Assembly (NCBI GenBank): GCA_029263295.1
Contig: JAJCXT010000034.1
Span: 1-44,096 of the forward strand
Length of the DNA: 44,096 nucleotides
Reading direction: 5' to 3'
DNA from: Acidobacteriota bacterium
GTDB lineage: Bacteria > Acidobacteriota > UBA890 > WLXD01
A program made the translations under genes and the position numbers. Below are positions 19,356-29,394 of the stretch, one piece after another (position 1 is the stretch's first letter; each line of letters starts with the position of its first letter). The notes beneath the pieces were generated by a model that had not been told where the DNA came from, ran no database searches, and was given only the letters and a program-made list of their open reading frames with translations.

Positions 19356-20669
19356 ATGGGTCTGGCTACGCCCCAATTCCACAGATCACGCGAAATCCGC
19401 TTGGCCGTGGCACTCTGCCTCGGACTCTGCCTCGATACCACCGCACCCGCTGTCGCCAGTCTCCCGCAGACCGACAGCGCTGCCACGGAACATCTGGACC
19501 GCATGACTCGGGTCTACGGCGGCCTAGTGGGCGACTCCGGCCCCGAGGATCCGTCGGCGCTCGCGGGCGAGTTCATTCTTGTGGCCAGCGAGCTCGCCCA
19601 GCTCGACCGCAGCGCCCTGTCGGTGGCAGGCCGCATCGACTACGACATCCTCGACTGGCGGCTCGGGCTCGGGATTGCGGCCGAGATGGAAGAAGAGCTG
19701 ACTCCCTATGAGCTGGAGTTGCTTCGCCATACGGGCGAGCGCCAGGATCCCGAGGAGCTGCACTCCTTCGGGCTGCGCGAGGTCGAGCGGCTCCGCGGCG
19801 AAATGGCGGCGCTGGTAGCGCGCTACGACGCGGACGTCGACCTGGGTGAGTTCCTCGACGCCGCCCGTGCTGACGATCGTCTGTACGCCGGATCGCAGCA
19901 GGAGTTACTGCGTCACGCGCGCAGTACCGCTGCGCAAATTCGTTCGGGACTTTCCGAGCTGTTCCACGAAGAGCCGGACACCGGGTTCCAGATCGTCACC
20001 CCGGGCGACCGTCGGTCGCCGCGCTACATGGCCTGGTACCAAGGCCCGGGCCGCGGCCGCAACGCGCGCGGCTACGTGGTGCTCAACCCCGACCCCGACC
20101 AGGTTCCGCTATTCGTACTCGACGCCCTGCTCCTTCACGAAGCCGAGCCCGGCCACCATTTCCAGATGGCGTGGACCACCGAGACCATCGTCACTCCGAG
20201 TTGGCGCCGTGACCTCATGCTCACGGTGTACGTGGAGGGCTGGGGGCTCTACGCCGAAAGCCTGGGCACCGACCTAGGCGTCTACCGCCATCCGATGAGC
20301 GAGTTCGGCAGACTCAACCTGGAGATGTGGCGGGCAATCCGGCTCGTCGTCGACACCGGTCTGCACGCTTTCGAATGGAGCCCGCGCCGGGCCGCCCAGT
20401 TCTTCGCCGACCACACCGCGCTGCCACGCGAGCAGATCAACATCGAGATTGAGCGCTACGCCGGCAACCCCGGACAGGCGGTGGCCTACAAGATCGGTGA
20501 GCAACGCATCCTCGCCATGCGCGCGCGGGCCGAATTGGCGCTCGGGCCCGCCTTCGACCTGCGCGATTTCCACCGCGTTGTGCTGCGCCACGGGCCCGTG
20601 CCGATGACGACTCTGGACGAGATCGTCGATGCCTGGATCGAGTCGGAGTTGACGGTACCCGACGCCTGA
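19356..20669 (+). CDS. DUF885 family putative metallopeptidase, short form
   Basis: The 437-residue protein begins with a hydrophobic export signal (residues 14-35, ending near AVAS). The zinc-ligand motif LLHEAEPGHHFQ (His261, Glu262, His267, His268) and VYVEGWGLYAESLG are the two DUF885 signatures. PGQAVAYKIGEQRI near the end is also typical. Members are usually 550-600 residues. Here the helical region between the N-terminal DYDILDWRL and the catalytic half is about 100 residues shorter. Substrates are not known for most of the family. GGAG precedes the ATG at 19356. It is on the same strand as, and 72 bp ahead of, the accC operon, separated by a hairpin. Confidence 0.88.
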   Translation: MGLATPQFHRSREIRLAVALCLGLCLDTTAPAVASLPQTDSAATEHLDRMTRVYGGLVGDSGPEDPSALAGEFILVASELAQLDRSALSVAGRIDYDILDWRLGLGIAAEMEEELTPYELELLRHTGERQDPEELHSFGLREVERLRGEMAALVARYDADVDLGEFLDAARADDRLYAGSQQELLRHARSTAAQIRSGLSELFHEEPDTGFQIVTPGDRRSPRYMAWYQGPGRGRNARGYVVLNPDPDQVPLFVLDALLLHEAEPGHHFQMAWTTETIVTPSWRRDLMLTVYVEGWGLYAESLGTDLGVYRHPMSEFGRLNLEMWRAIRLVVDTGLHAFEWSPRRAAQFFADHTALPREQINIEIERYAGNPGQAVAYKIGEQRILAMRARAELALGPAFDLRDFHRVVLRHGPVPMTTLDEIVDAWIESELTVPDA

Positions 20670-20710
20670 GAGGCCGCCGCGGACACCGGCCGCAACCTGG
20701 GTGCGTTTGG

Positions 20711-20729
20711 CCCCGGCTGTACGCCGGGG
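20711..20729 (+). terminator. GC hairpin between DUF885 gene and accC
   Basis: CCCCGGC (20711-20717) and GCCGGGG (20723-20729) form a perfect 7-bp stem with a five-base loop, 12 bp before the accC ATG. Only a short CTTT tract follows. It may terminate the upstream gene or act as an accC leader element. accC has no visible Shine-Dalgarno sequence beside it. Confidence 0.4.
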
Positions 20730-20741
20730 TACCTTTCACGG

Positions 20742-22265
20742 ATGGCGAAGATCAAACGGATTCTGGTAGCCAATCGTGGCGAAATCGCGGTACGGATCAT
20801 CCGCGCATGCCGCGACCTCGGTGTCGAGGCCGTGGCGGTGTATTCGGATGCCGATCGCGAGGCGCTACACGTGCGATATGCCTCGCGCGCGTACCGCCTC
20901 GGGCCCGCACCCGCCGCCGAGTCGTACCTGCGCATCGACCGTCTGCTCGAGGTGGCAGCCGAGTCGGGCGCCGACGCGGTCCATCCGGGTTACGGGTTCC
21001 TGGCCGAGAACGGCGACTTCGCACGCGCGGTGATCGATGCGGGGCTCACCTTCATCGGTCCGTCGCCGGATGTGATGGAGTCGGCTGGCGACAAGAACCG
21101 GGCACGACAGATCGCGGTGGCCGCTGGTGCTCCAACGGTGCCCGGCAGTCCACAGCCGGTAGAGGACGCCGCCACGGCGAGTGAGATCGCGGCCGACCTC
21201 GGCTATCCGGTAATGCTCAAAGCGGTAGCGGGTGGCGGCGGCAAGGGCATGCGCCGTGTCGACGACCCCGCCGACATCGAGTCGTCGCTACGGTCGGCGT
21301 CATCCGAGGCCAATTCCGCGTTCGGCGACGGTCGTGTGTACATCGAGAAGGCAATCATCAACCCGCGCCACGTGGAGATTCAGATCCTCTGCGATGAGCA
21401 CGGCAACCGCATTCACCTGGGCGAGCGTGAATGTTCTCTCCAGCGCCGTCATCAGAAGGTCGTGGAAGAGTCCCCGTCGCCGATTCTGAGCGACGACCTG
21501 CGCGAGCGCATGGGCGTCGCCGCCCTGGCCATCGCCACAGAGGCCGGGTACACCAACGCTGGCACGGTCGAGTTCCTCCTCGACGAGAAGCACGACTTCT
21601 ATTTCATCGAGGTGAACGCGCGACTCCAGGTCGAACACGCGGTCACCGAGATGGTCACCGGCATCGATCTCGTTGCTGCCCAGATTTGGGTGGCGGAGGG
21701 CAACCCGCTCCCCTGGAAGCAGGAAGACGTGCGGCTACGCGGCGCGGCGATCGAGTGCCGCATCTACGCGGAGGATCCGGCGAACGGATTCTCGCCGTGC
21801 CCCGGCCTGGTGGAAGGTCTGCGCGTACCGGGCGGACCGGGAATCCGCGACGACTCGGCACTCTACGAAGGCTACGAGGTGCCGATCTACTACGATCCGA
21901 TGATCTCCAAGCTGGTGGCCTGGGGCCCCGACCGGCAGACGGCGCTGTCGCGCATGCGCCGGGCACTGCAGGAATACAAGGTGGTAGGCATCGCGACGAC
22001 AATCCCCTTGTTCCAACGCATCATCGAAGACCCCGCCTTCATCGCTGGCGACTTCAACACCGGCTACCTCGACGAGTTGCTCCAGGACGGCGCCCTGGGA
22101 CCCGACCATGACCGCCACGCGGAGATCGACGATATCGCCGCGATCGCCGCTGCCTTGCACACCTTCCTGCGCGAAGAATCACGTGCTTTCCAGATCCGCG
22201 GCGGTGCGACCTCGGCCTGGAAGATATCCGGCCGTAATTCGAGCCTGAGGAATTTCTTGCCGTGA
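20742..22265 (+). CDS. accC: Biotin carboxylase subunit of acyl-CoA carboxylase
   Basis: The 507-residue ATP-grasp enzyme carboxylates biotin on the carrier encoded next. IKRILVANRGEIAVRIIRA starts the PreATP-grasp domain, GYGFLAEN and the glycine loop AVAGGGGKGMR bind ATP, and the catalytic EVNARLQVEHAVTEMVTG follows. The C-terminal domain begins at AIECRIYAEDP. The last about 55 residues extend past the usual 450-residue core and may help bind partners. Its stop overlaps the GTG of the biotin carrier by 4 bp. The carboxyltransferase subunit is probably the PccB-like protein at 11086-12636. It is the first gene of an eight-gene run to 35088. Confidence 0.96.
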   Translation: MAKIKRILVANRGEIAVRIIRACRDLGVEAVAVYSDADREALHVRYASRAYRLGPAPAAESYLRIDRLLEVAAESGADAVHPGYGFLAENGDFARAVIDAGLTFIGPSPDVMESAGDKNRARQIAVAAGAPTVPGSPQPVEDAATASEIAADLGYPVMLKAVAGGGGKGMRRVDDPADIESSLRSASSEANSAFGDGRVYIEKAIINPRHVEIQILCDEHGNRIHLGERECSLQRRHQKVVEESPSPILSDDLRERMGVAALAIATEAGYTNAGTVEFLLDEKHDFYFIEVNARLQVEHAVTEMVTGIDLVAAQIWVAEGNPLPWKQEDVRLRGAAIECRIYAEDPANGFSPCPGLVEGLRVPGGPGIRDDSALYEGYEVPIYYDPMISKLVAWGPDRQTALSRMRRALQEYKVVGIATTIPLFQRIIEDPAFIAGDFNTGYLDELLQDGALGPDHDRHAEIDDIAAIAAALHTFLREESRAFQIRGGATSAWKISGRNSSLRNFLP

Positions 22266-22798
22266 TTATCGAAGTCCTTCTCGACGGCGACGAGTCGCCG
22301 CGCCGCTATCGTGTCGCGCGGAACAATGGCGACGTTTGTCTGCGCCGACTTGGCGACAAAGGTAACGGCGCCAATGATGGCGAACTGGTTTGCCTCGACT
22401 GGCGAACGCCGGAACCGCGCGTCTATTCGCTACTGGTTGGCGGCAAGTCGTATGACGTCCACATCGACGAGAACGCGAACGACGAAGAGGCACTCGAGCT
22501 TCATCTGATGAGCCGCGTGATCCGCGCTCGTGCCTCCGATGCCCGCAAGCGTCGGGTGGTCAAAGAAGACGGCGGGCCGGATGGCCCAGTGCAAATCACC
22601 GCACCGATGCCGGGCCGCGTCGTAAAGGTGCTTGCAGCCGAAGGTACCGCCGTGACCCGTGGCGATGGCATCATCGTTCTCGAAGCCATGAAGATGGAGA
22701 ACGAACTCAAGGCGCCGCGCGACGGCATCGTCGCGTCGGTGCTCGTAGAGGAAGGTCAGGGCGTGGAGGGCGGAGCCCTCCTGGCAACGATCGAATAA
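22262..22798 (+). CDS. Biotin carboxyl carrier protein of acyl-CoA carboxylase
   Basis: The 178-residue protein has a C-terminal biotinyl domain (about 108-178) with TAPMPGRVVKV and the biotinylation motif EAMKMEN. The N-terminal 105 residues are a small beta-rich region such as is seen in free-standing carriers of propionyl-CoA type carboxylases. The GTG start overlaps the accC stop (GTGA). The downstream tamB begins 3 bp after its stop. Confidence 0.94.
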   Translation: MIIEVLLDGDESPRRYRVARNNGDVCLRRLGDKGNGANDGELVCLDWRTPEPRVYSLLVGGKSYDVHIDENANDEEALELHLMSRVIRARASDARKRRVVKEDGGPDGPVQITAPMPGRVVKVLAAEGTAVTRGDGIIVLEAMKMENELKAPRDGIVASVLVEEGQGVEGGALLATIE

Positions 22799-22801
22799 CC
22801 C

Positions 22802-25800
22802 TTGCCACAGGCTGCCAAACAATCCGACGCCCCCGCGCGGGGCCGTCTTATCGGACGGCACGCACTTGGTGTGCTCAGGGCCGTAACGGCACTGCTGGTG
22901 ATCGCGTTCCTGGTCGGCTGGTACCTGCTCGAGACCGATGCGGCCTCCGAGCAACTTCGTCGCCTGCTCGAGAACCAGGGCGGCGCGATGATCGGCGAGC
23001 CCGTCAGCATCGGACGTCTCCAGCTCGACGTTCTGCCTCCACGTGTCGAACTCACCAACGTGCGCGTCGGCGAGGTTGGCGACCCACTGGCGGAAGCAGA
23101 TCGCGTCCTGGCGGAGTTCGGCGCCGTGGAGTTGCTGGCTCGTGAGCTGGCCATCGAGAATATCGAACTGGACCGGCCGCGAATCGCGCTACGGCTACCG
23201 CTCGGCGCGGCCGATGGTTCCGGCGATTCGCCACTCGATCCGCTCGACATCACCATCCGTCGAGCACGCATCACCGACGGCGAGGTCTCGCTCGGACACG
23301 CCACCACCGGCATCGCCGGCGAGGTCTTCGGCATCAACCTACGCCTCGACCCGGAAGGAGTGGGGCGGCTGGGTCTGGGCACAGGGCGCGGAGCGGGCCA
23401 GTTCCGCATCAACTCCGGACGCCTCGACCTGACCTCGCGCAACGGGCCGACCGCACTCTTGACCCCGCTGGAACTCGAGATTGTCTACGGCACCCGGCCG
23501 CGGGTTGCCGACCTCGACGTCGTGCGCCTTTCTATCGGCGACAGCACGCTCACGGCCGAGGGAGTGCTGCGTGGGCTAGCCAACCTCGACCTCGAGCTGC
23601 GCGCGGATGTCGCGCTGGCGGACGTTTTCAAGATATGGGTGCCGCCCGGCGTCCAGGACCATGCGGGTCGCGCGAACTTCCTGGGGACACTGCAGGTACG
23701 CGACGGCGCCGCCGTGGTAGCAGGCCGCCTCAACGCCGCGGACGCCCGTTTCACGGGGCTGGAGGTCGAGTCGTTCTCCACGGACCTGCAGTTGCGAAGC
23801 GGCCTGGTTGCGCTGCGCAACATACGCAGCCAGATCTATGGCGGCGATCTCAGCGCTGAACTGCTCGTCGACTCGTCCGTACGACCCAGCAGAATCCGTG
23901 CAACCTACGAGGCCACGGCACTCGACGCCGCCGGATTCACGGCCTGGGATCAGCTCGCGGGCCTCCGCCTCGCCGGCGCACTCGACGGTGCCGGCACACT
24001 CCTCTGGCAACAGCCGTTTCTCGACACGGTGCAGGGGGATGGCTCCTTCACCGTTCGTGTTGCCGACGTGCGTAACGCCGTGATCGCTGGCCCGCGCCTG
24101 GACGGCGCACAGACCGTGGCGGCTGGAGAGCAGACTCGCATACCGAGCCTGCCGCTACCGGGCGAGTTGACGGTGCGCTACGCGGTTGCCGATGGCACGA
24201 TCAACCTGGAGACCGCCACCGCCGACCTCCCCGGCGCACATCTCGAGCTGAGTGGCTCCATCGATCTCGACGGCACTCTGGCGGTAGATGGCTCTTTCGC
24301 GGGGCGCGACCTTCGCATTCTCGATCACATGGTGGCGCAGGCGCGATCGGTCAACCGGACGCCAGTGGAACGTCTGGGACTACGCGGTGCCGGTAACGCC
24401 CAGGTGCAACTCACGGGAACCGTGGAAGCGCCCGCGGTAACCGGCGTCGTGTCGGCAACCGGTCTTGCCATCGCCGATCTGCGTATCGGCGATATCGATG
24501 CCGAGTTGTTCACCACCGACGGCATGGTCACGACGCGCAACCTCCGCGGCCGCCGCGGCGACGGCCGGATCGACGGCGAGGCCCGCATCCGGTTGCCCGC
24601 CAGGGGCTCACAGCCGAATCCCGAGGCGGGCGACTACGAAGTTCGCCTGCAGCTTCGCGACTACCCGGCCAGCCTCGATGTTCAGCTGGCCGGCCCCGAG
24701 TGGACCGCGGAGGCAGTGCTGGCTGGTGAGGTCGGGCTGCGCGGACAGTTCGGCAGGCCGCTGACTGGCACCGCCCAACTGTCGGGCAGTGAGGTCGTTC
24801 TTCCCGGCACGCAGTTCGACGTGATTACGCTGTCCGGTCGCAAGGCCGAAGAACTCTGGATGTTCGACCGTCTCCGCCTCGGGGCAGGTGATGGGTTCGT
24901 GTTGGCATCGGTGCTCTACGGCACAGCCGACCAGCAACTGACCCTCGATGCCGAAGTGGAGGCCTTTCAGCTCGCGCCCATCGCCGGCCTGCTCGGCATC
25001 GATACCGACCTCGGCGGACCCGTGGGCGGCACTCTGAGCCTGAGCGGACCGGTAGCGAGTCTGTCGGGCACGGGCACGTTGCATTGGAGCGATGCGACCG
25101 CGGCCAAGGTGGCGCTGGGGTCGGTGGCGATGAGCTTGCGTGCGGACCGCGGCATCGTTGCCGCCCGTTTCGTCGCCAGCCCCGACGCGATGCCCGACGC
25201 CCCTGGCGTTGCCCGCACCACTGTGGCCCGGGCAACGCCGTTGCCCCAGCCGCCCGCATCCGGATGGTCGGCCTCGGCAACCATCGAAACGCATTTCCCC
25301 TACCCGACCGCAGCGCGCCTGGCCGCTGACGCCAAGATCGTGCGTCTCCTGTTTGCCCCCCTAGGTGTGGTCCTGCCGGACGACCTGACGATCCGGGGCC
25401 GAGCGGATGTCGATGTATCGGGTGCGCTATCAGCGCCGGAGCGACTGCGCGGCGAAGGCTCGATCGTGGGGCTGACGGTCAGTCGCGGAGAATTCACGGC
25501 ACGCGCCGAAACGCTGCTGGCGACGATCGCCGACTCGCACGTTGAAGTCTCCGGTACGATCCAGACCGAGGCCGGCGCCGCCATGATCTCTCCGTCGCTC
25601 GATCTCATCGACGGACGGCTCGGCGGCCAGGTGCGGGGACGTCTCCCGGCGGGCGTGCTGCAGCTGTACGACCCCTCCATCACGACCGCAGGCTCGCTCG
25701 AGCTGGACACGGAACTCGCCGGTACGATGGAGGCTCCCCGACTGCGAGGCTCGGCGCGCCTGGCGGGGTTATTCCTGGATGCTGATTGGCCGTATCCGCT

Positions 25801-27547
25801 GCGTATCGAAACGGCCTCGCTCCAGGCGGACGACGGCCGCCTGCTGATCACGGACTTCAGCGGCAGTCTGGGCGAGCAGCCTCTGTCAATCGCCGGCAGC
25901 CTCGCATTCGACGCCTTCACGGGTGCCTCCGACACAGCGACGTCGGGTCTCCAGATGGTCGTGCGCGGACTGCCGCTCGAGCCTGTGTTCGTGCGTGCCC
26001 CCGCGGTTCATCGGCTCGTCAACGGCGGAGTGCTCACGGCGTCTGTCGACATCACAGGCACCGGCGCCGATCCGCGCGACTGGCAGGGCGAGGTCATCCT
26101 GGAAGCGCTCAGCCTGCGGATGCAGCAATACCGCACCGCGCTCGCCGAACCCGTGACAGCGCGCGTTGAGGGCGGCACGCTGACACTGCCGCCCGCGGCC
26201 CGGATGGTAGGCGGCCGTACCGACTTCGGTCTGCGTGGCACCGTCGACCTCGACACTCTGGAAATCGACCTGTATGCCGATGGCGCGCTGGGCTTCGAGG
26301 CGCTCAACGTCCTGAGCCCCTACTGGGGCACCGGCGGCGTGGCGGACCTCGAACTGCGCGTCTACGGCGACAGTTCGGACCTCGCCTACCAGGGCTTCGC
26401 CAACCTGAGCGACGTCGTGCTCTCACCGCCCACGCTGCGCCAGCCGATAGAGGATGTCTCCGCCCGGCTCGAATTCCAGGACCGGCGCATCCAGATCAGC
26501 GACGTGAGCGGCGCTCTCGGAGGCGGCGAGGTAACCGGCGGCGGCGAGCTGTTCCTGCGCGGCAACGTGCCGCAGTCGTTCAGTCTGGCCGTTCGGGTGG
26601 ACGGGGCGGTGATTCGCCTCGAGCGCGAGGTGCGCTTCACAGCCAGCGCCGACCTGGTGCATGACGGCACCCCAGAGCGCTCGCTCCTGTCCGGCACTGT
26701 CGACATGGCCGAGTTGCAGTATCGCCGCGAGTACGAGAGCGATCGCGCGTTGCTGGAGATGCTCGACGCCCCCGAGACCGACCCTGATCCCTTCCTGGAT
26801 TCGATCAACCTGGCGATCGCCGTGCGCGGCAACAAGGATCTGTTCATCGACAACAACCTTGCCGATGTGGAAGTGGCAGCCGATTTTGATATCCGCGGCA
26901 CCGCCGCGCAGCCCGTCGTGCTGGGCCGAACATCACTACTGTCAGGCCGTCTGTTCTGGAACGGCAACAACTTCGACGTGTTGCAGGGCACGGTCGAGTT
27001 CAACAATCCGTTCGAGACCGAAGCCACGTTCGAGGTGCGTGCGCGTACCGAGATTCGCCGCTACACCATCGACATGCGCTTCTCGGGTTCGCTCACGCAG
27101 GGCGTCGACTTCGACTACACCTCCACACCGACGCTCTCCGACCTTGAACTTTTCAATCTGCTCGCCTTCGGTGAAGAGCCCGACAGCAACACCCTGCAGG
27201 ACCCGGACCGCTACCAGCAGGCCCTCGGCCTGCAGGCCACCCGCTATCTGACCGACGCGTACTTCGCCGAGGTGGAGAGCGGCGCACGGCGGTTGTTCGG
27301 CGTCGATCGCTTTCGTATTTCGCCGACGATCTCGGGTAAGGAGACCGACGCCACCGCCCGTGTCACGCTGGGCAAACGCCTCAACCGGAACGTCTACCTG
27401 ACCTACTCCAGGCTACTGTCCACCAGCGAGGATCAGCTGATCACCGTCGAGTACCAGCTGTCGCGGCGTGTCCGGATCAAGGGCACGCGCGACGAGGACG
27501 GATCGTTCGGTATCGACTTCCTGGTGCAACAGAGGATTCGGCGATGA
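22802..27547 (+). CDS. tamB: TamB family inner-membrane-anchored bridge protein (AsmA-like)
   Basis: The 1581-residue protein has an N-terminal membrane helix (about 25-43: VLRAVTALLVIAFLVGWYL), then a long repetitive beta-rich body typical of AsmA-like bridge proteins. The C-terminal TamB/DUF490 domain covers roughly the last 350 residues, including GSLTQGVDFDYTSTPTLSDLELFNLLAFG. Such proteins span the periplasm, work with an Omp85 partner and are implicated in outer-membrane lipid transport and assembly. It is longer than E. coli TamB (1259). The start is a TTG with no clear Shine-Dalgarno sequence, 3 bp after the biotin carrier; a GTG about 70 bp further in is possible. The stop overlaps the next ATG by 4 bp. 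Confidence 0.93.
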   Translation: MPQAAKQSDAPARGRLIGRHALGVLRAVTALLVIAFLVGWYLLETDAASEQLRRLLENQGGAMIGEPVSIGRLQLDVLPPRVELTNVRVGEVGDPLAEADRVLAEFGAVELLARELAIENIELDRPRIALRLPLGAADGSGDSPLDPLDITIRRARITDGEVSLGHATTGIAGEVFGINLRLDPEGVGRLGLGTGRGAGQFRINSGRLDLTSRNGPTALLTPLELEIVYGTRPRVADLDVVRLSIGDSTLTAEGVLRGLANLDLELRADVALADVFKIWVPPGVQDHAGRANFLGTLQVRDGAAVVAGRLNAADARFTGLEVESFSTDLQLRSGLVALRNIRSQIYGGDLSAELLVDSSVRPSRIRATYEATALDAAGFTAWDQLAGLRLAGALDGAGTLLWQQPFLDTVQGDGSFTVRVADVRNAVIAGPRLDGAQTVAAGEQTRIPSLPLPGELTVRYAVADGTINLETATADLPGAHLELSGSIDLDGTLAVDGSFAGRDLRILDHMVAQARSVNRTPVERLGLRGAGNAQVQLTGTVEAPAVTGVVSATGLAIADLRIGDIDAELFTTDGMVTTRNLRGRRGDGRIDGEARIRLPARGSQPNPEAGDYEVRLQLRDYPASLDVQLAGPEWTAEAVLAGEVGLRGQFGRPLTGTAQLSGSEVVLPGTQFDVITLSGRKAEELWMFDRLRLGAGDGFVLASVLYGTADQQLTLDAEVEAFQLAPIAGLLGIDTDLGGPVGGTLSLSGPVASLSGTGTLHWSDATAAKVALGSVAMSLRADRGIVAARFVASPDAMPDAPGVARTTVARATPLPQPPASGWSASATIETHFPYPTAARLAADAKIVRLLFAPLGVVLPDDLTIRGRADVDVSGALSAPERLRGEGSIVGLTVSRGEFTARAETLLATIADSHVEVSGTIQTEAGAAMISPSLDLIDGRLGGQVRGRLPAGVLQLYDPSITTAGSLELDTELAGTMEAPRLRGSARLAGLFLDADWPYPLRIETASLQADDGRLLITDFSGSLGEQPLSIAGSLAFDAFTGASDTATSGLQMVVRGLPLEPVFVRAPAVHRLVNGGVLTASVDITGTGADPRDWQGEVILEALSLRMQQYRTALAEPVTARVEGGTLTLPPAARMVGGRTDFGLRGTVDLDTLEIDLYADGALGFEALNVLSPYWGTGGVADLELRVYGDSSDLAYQGFANLSDVVLSPPTLRQPIEDVSARLEFQDRRIQISDVSGALGGGEVTGGGELFLRGNVPQSFSLAVRVDGAVIRLEREVRFTASADLVHDGTPERSLLSGTVDMAELQYRREYESDRALLEMLDAPETDPDPFLDSINLAIAVRGNKDLFIDNNLADVEVAADFDIRGTAAQPVVLGRTSLLSGRLFWNGNNFDVLQGTVEFNNPFETEATFEVRARTEIRRYTIDMRFSGSLTQGVDFDYTSTPTLSDLELFNLLAFGEEPDSNTLQDPDRYQQALGLQATRYLTDAYFAEVESGARRLFGVDRFRISPTISGKETDATARVTLGKRLNRNVYLTYSRLLSTSEDQLITVEYQLSRRVRIKGTRDEDGSFGIDFLVQQRIRR

Positions 27548-29394
27548 CCGCCCATTCGGAGACGCCGCGGCTGATGCAGATCGGTGAATGGCGCATCGAC
27601 TCCAGTAGCGGCGTGCTGACGCGCGGCGACAAGCAGGTCCGGTTGGAGCCGCGGGTCATGGCCGTACTGCTCGATCTCGCCGCCCACGCGGACCAGGTGC
27701 GCTCGAAAGACGACATTATCGGAGCGGTCTGGGGCGACACATACGTTGGCGAGGCTTCGCTGAGCCGCTGCATCTCGGAGTTGCGACGCACCCTGGGCGA
27801 CGACGCCCGCGACCCGAAGTACATCGAAACGCTACCCAAGCGCGGCTACCGGCTCCTGGCGCAGGTGCGCACGCTGGCGCCCGACACCAAGTCGCTGAGC
27901 GGCCCACCGGTGCCCGAACCCAAGCGTCCGCTGTGGCAAACACTGGTCGCCGCGGGCATCGTGGCCGCGCTGTTCGTCGCCTGGTGGCAGGGTCGGCCGG
28001 CGCCAGACGCGGACTCGATCAGGACGATAGCGGTCTTGCCACTGCGCGCGCTTTCGGACGATCCACAGCAGCGCTTCTTCGCCGAAGGGCTCACCGAGCA
28101 ACTCATCGCCAACATGACAACGATCGAATCGGTGCGCGTGGTCTCTGGAAGGTCGGCGCGCCTGGCTCGCGATGCTGAAGCCAGCGCCGCTGACATCGCC
28201 GCGGCGCTCGGCGTCGACGCTGTCGTCGACGGCACGGTCCAGCGCTCCGCGCAGCGGACCCTGGTGAGCCTCGAACTGGTCCAGGCTTCCACGGAACGAC
28301 TGATCTGGGGCGGCAGCTATCAGGAGCGTGGCGACGACTGGATCGAGATCCAGCAGGAAGTCGCGGCGCAGGCCACACGAGAGATCGCGCTGTCGTTGTC
28401 GGCGCTCCGGGGCGTCACGATTTCGCGCCCCGAAAATGCCGAGGCGAGGATCGAACTGGACCGTGGGCGGCTCCTGGCGGCGCGTGGCAGCCCTGTCGAC
28501 GCCGTCCGTAGCCTCGACCATTTCCGGCTCGCGCTGGAGATCGACGGCGGCTACGCGCTCGCCTGGGCGCTGCTAGCAGACGTGCAGGCGACCCTCGCGT
28601 GGAACAACTGGTCCAACCCATCAAGCGCCTACGCCGAAGCCCGCAGCGCCGCCCACACTGCGCTCGACCTCGACCCCACGCTGGCGGATGCCCACGCCGT
28701 GCTGGCCGCGGTGGCCGCCGAGCGAAATCAGGACTGGCCCGAGGCCGAGCGGCGCTTCCAGACCGCGGTAGGGCTGGAACCACGATCAGCGTTCGCGCTC
28801 GAGCGCTACGGTCGTTACCAGCGCCGCATGGGCCGCCCCGAGGATGCCGCCACGAGCACCGCTGCGGCCCTGGCGATCGAACCCGACTCGATTCCGATCG
28901 CTGTCAGCCACGCGTGGAGCCTTATTCTGATCAACGAACTCGAAGGCGCGCGGGCGCTGCTGGAGTCGTCGCTCGACCTCGATGACGCGTTCGCGCTGGC
29001 CTATGCGGGGCTCTGTGCCATAGCCAACCTCGAGGAGCAGTATGGCGAGGCGCGCGGCAGCTGTGCGCGCGCCGCGGCTATGCCCGGGCACGAATTGGAA
29101 CTGGGGGCGCGCGCGTACGCTGAGGCCCGCGATGGCGATGAGGCGGCTGCGCGGGCGTCGCTGGCCGAACTGGAGCAATTCGATTCCACCGCCGCCGCGC
29201 TGGCGATTGCCACCGCCCACCTCGGAATGGGCAACGAGGAGGCGGCCATCGCGGTGCTCGAGAGCGCTGAGACCCGCCGGGCGCTATGGCTGCCCGCGCT
29301 GCTGGAAAATCCGTATCTGCGTCCGCTGAGCGATGCGCCGCGCGTGCAGCGCATCCTCGATGCGCTTCTCATTCCAACCGCAGGCGATGAGTAG
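27544..29394 (+). CDS. CadC-like transmembrane winged-helix regulator with TPR domain
   Basis: Residues about 12-108 form an OmpR/ToxR-type winged-helix domain (GEWRIDSSSGVLTRG, ISELRRTLGDDARDPKYIET, KRGYRLLA). A single membrane helix lies at about 131-149. The exported part starts with a TolB/FlgO-like domain (IAVLPLRALSDDPQQRFFAEGLTEQL) and continues with TPR-like helical repeats from about residue 310 to 590. The topology suggests a cytoplasmic DNA-binding domain and a periplasmic sensor, as in CadC. The ATG overlaps the tamB stop (ATGA). Its own stop overlaps the Omp85 start by 8 bp, so all three are translationally coupled. Target genes are unknown. It could sense envelope assembly, but this is inferred from location only. 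Confidence 0.87.
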   Translation: MTAHSETPRLMQIGEWRIDSSSGVLTRGDKQVRLEPRVMAVLLDLAAHADQVRSKDDIIGAVWGDTYVGEASLSRCISELRRTLGDDARDPKYIETLPKRGYRLLAQVRTLAPDTKSLSGPPVPEPKRPLWQTLVAAGIVAALFVAWWQGRPAPDADSIRTIAVLPLRALSDDPQQRFFAEGLTEQLIANMTTIESVRVVSGRSARLARDAEASAADIAAALGVDAVVDGTVQRSAQRTLVSLELVQASTERLIWGGSYQERGDDWIEIQQEVAAQATREIALSLSALRGVTISRPENAEARIELDRGRLLAARGSPVDAVRSLDHFRLALEIDGGYALAWALLADVQATLAWNNWSNPSSAYAEARSAAHTALDLDPTLADAHAVLAAVAAERNQDWPEAERRFQTAVGLEPRSAFALERYGRYQRRMGRPEDAATSTAAALAIEPDSIPIAVSHAWSLILINELEGARALLESSLDLDDAFALAYAGLCAIANLEEQYGEARGSCARAAAMPGHELELGARAYAEARDGDEAAARASLAELEQFDSTAAALAIATAHLGMGNEEAAIAVLESAETRRALWLPALLENPYLRPLSDAPRVQRILDALLIPTAGDE

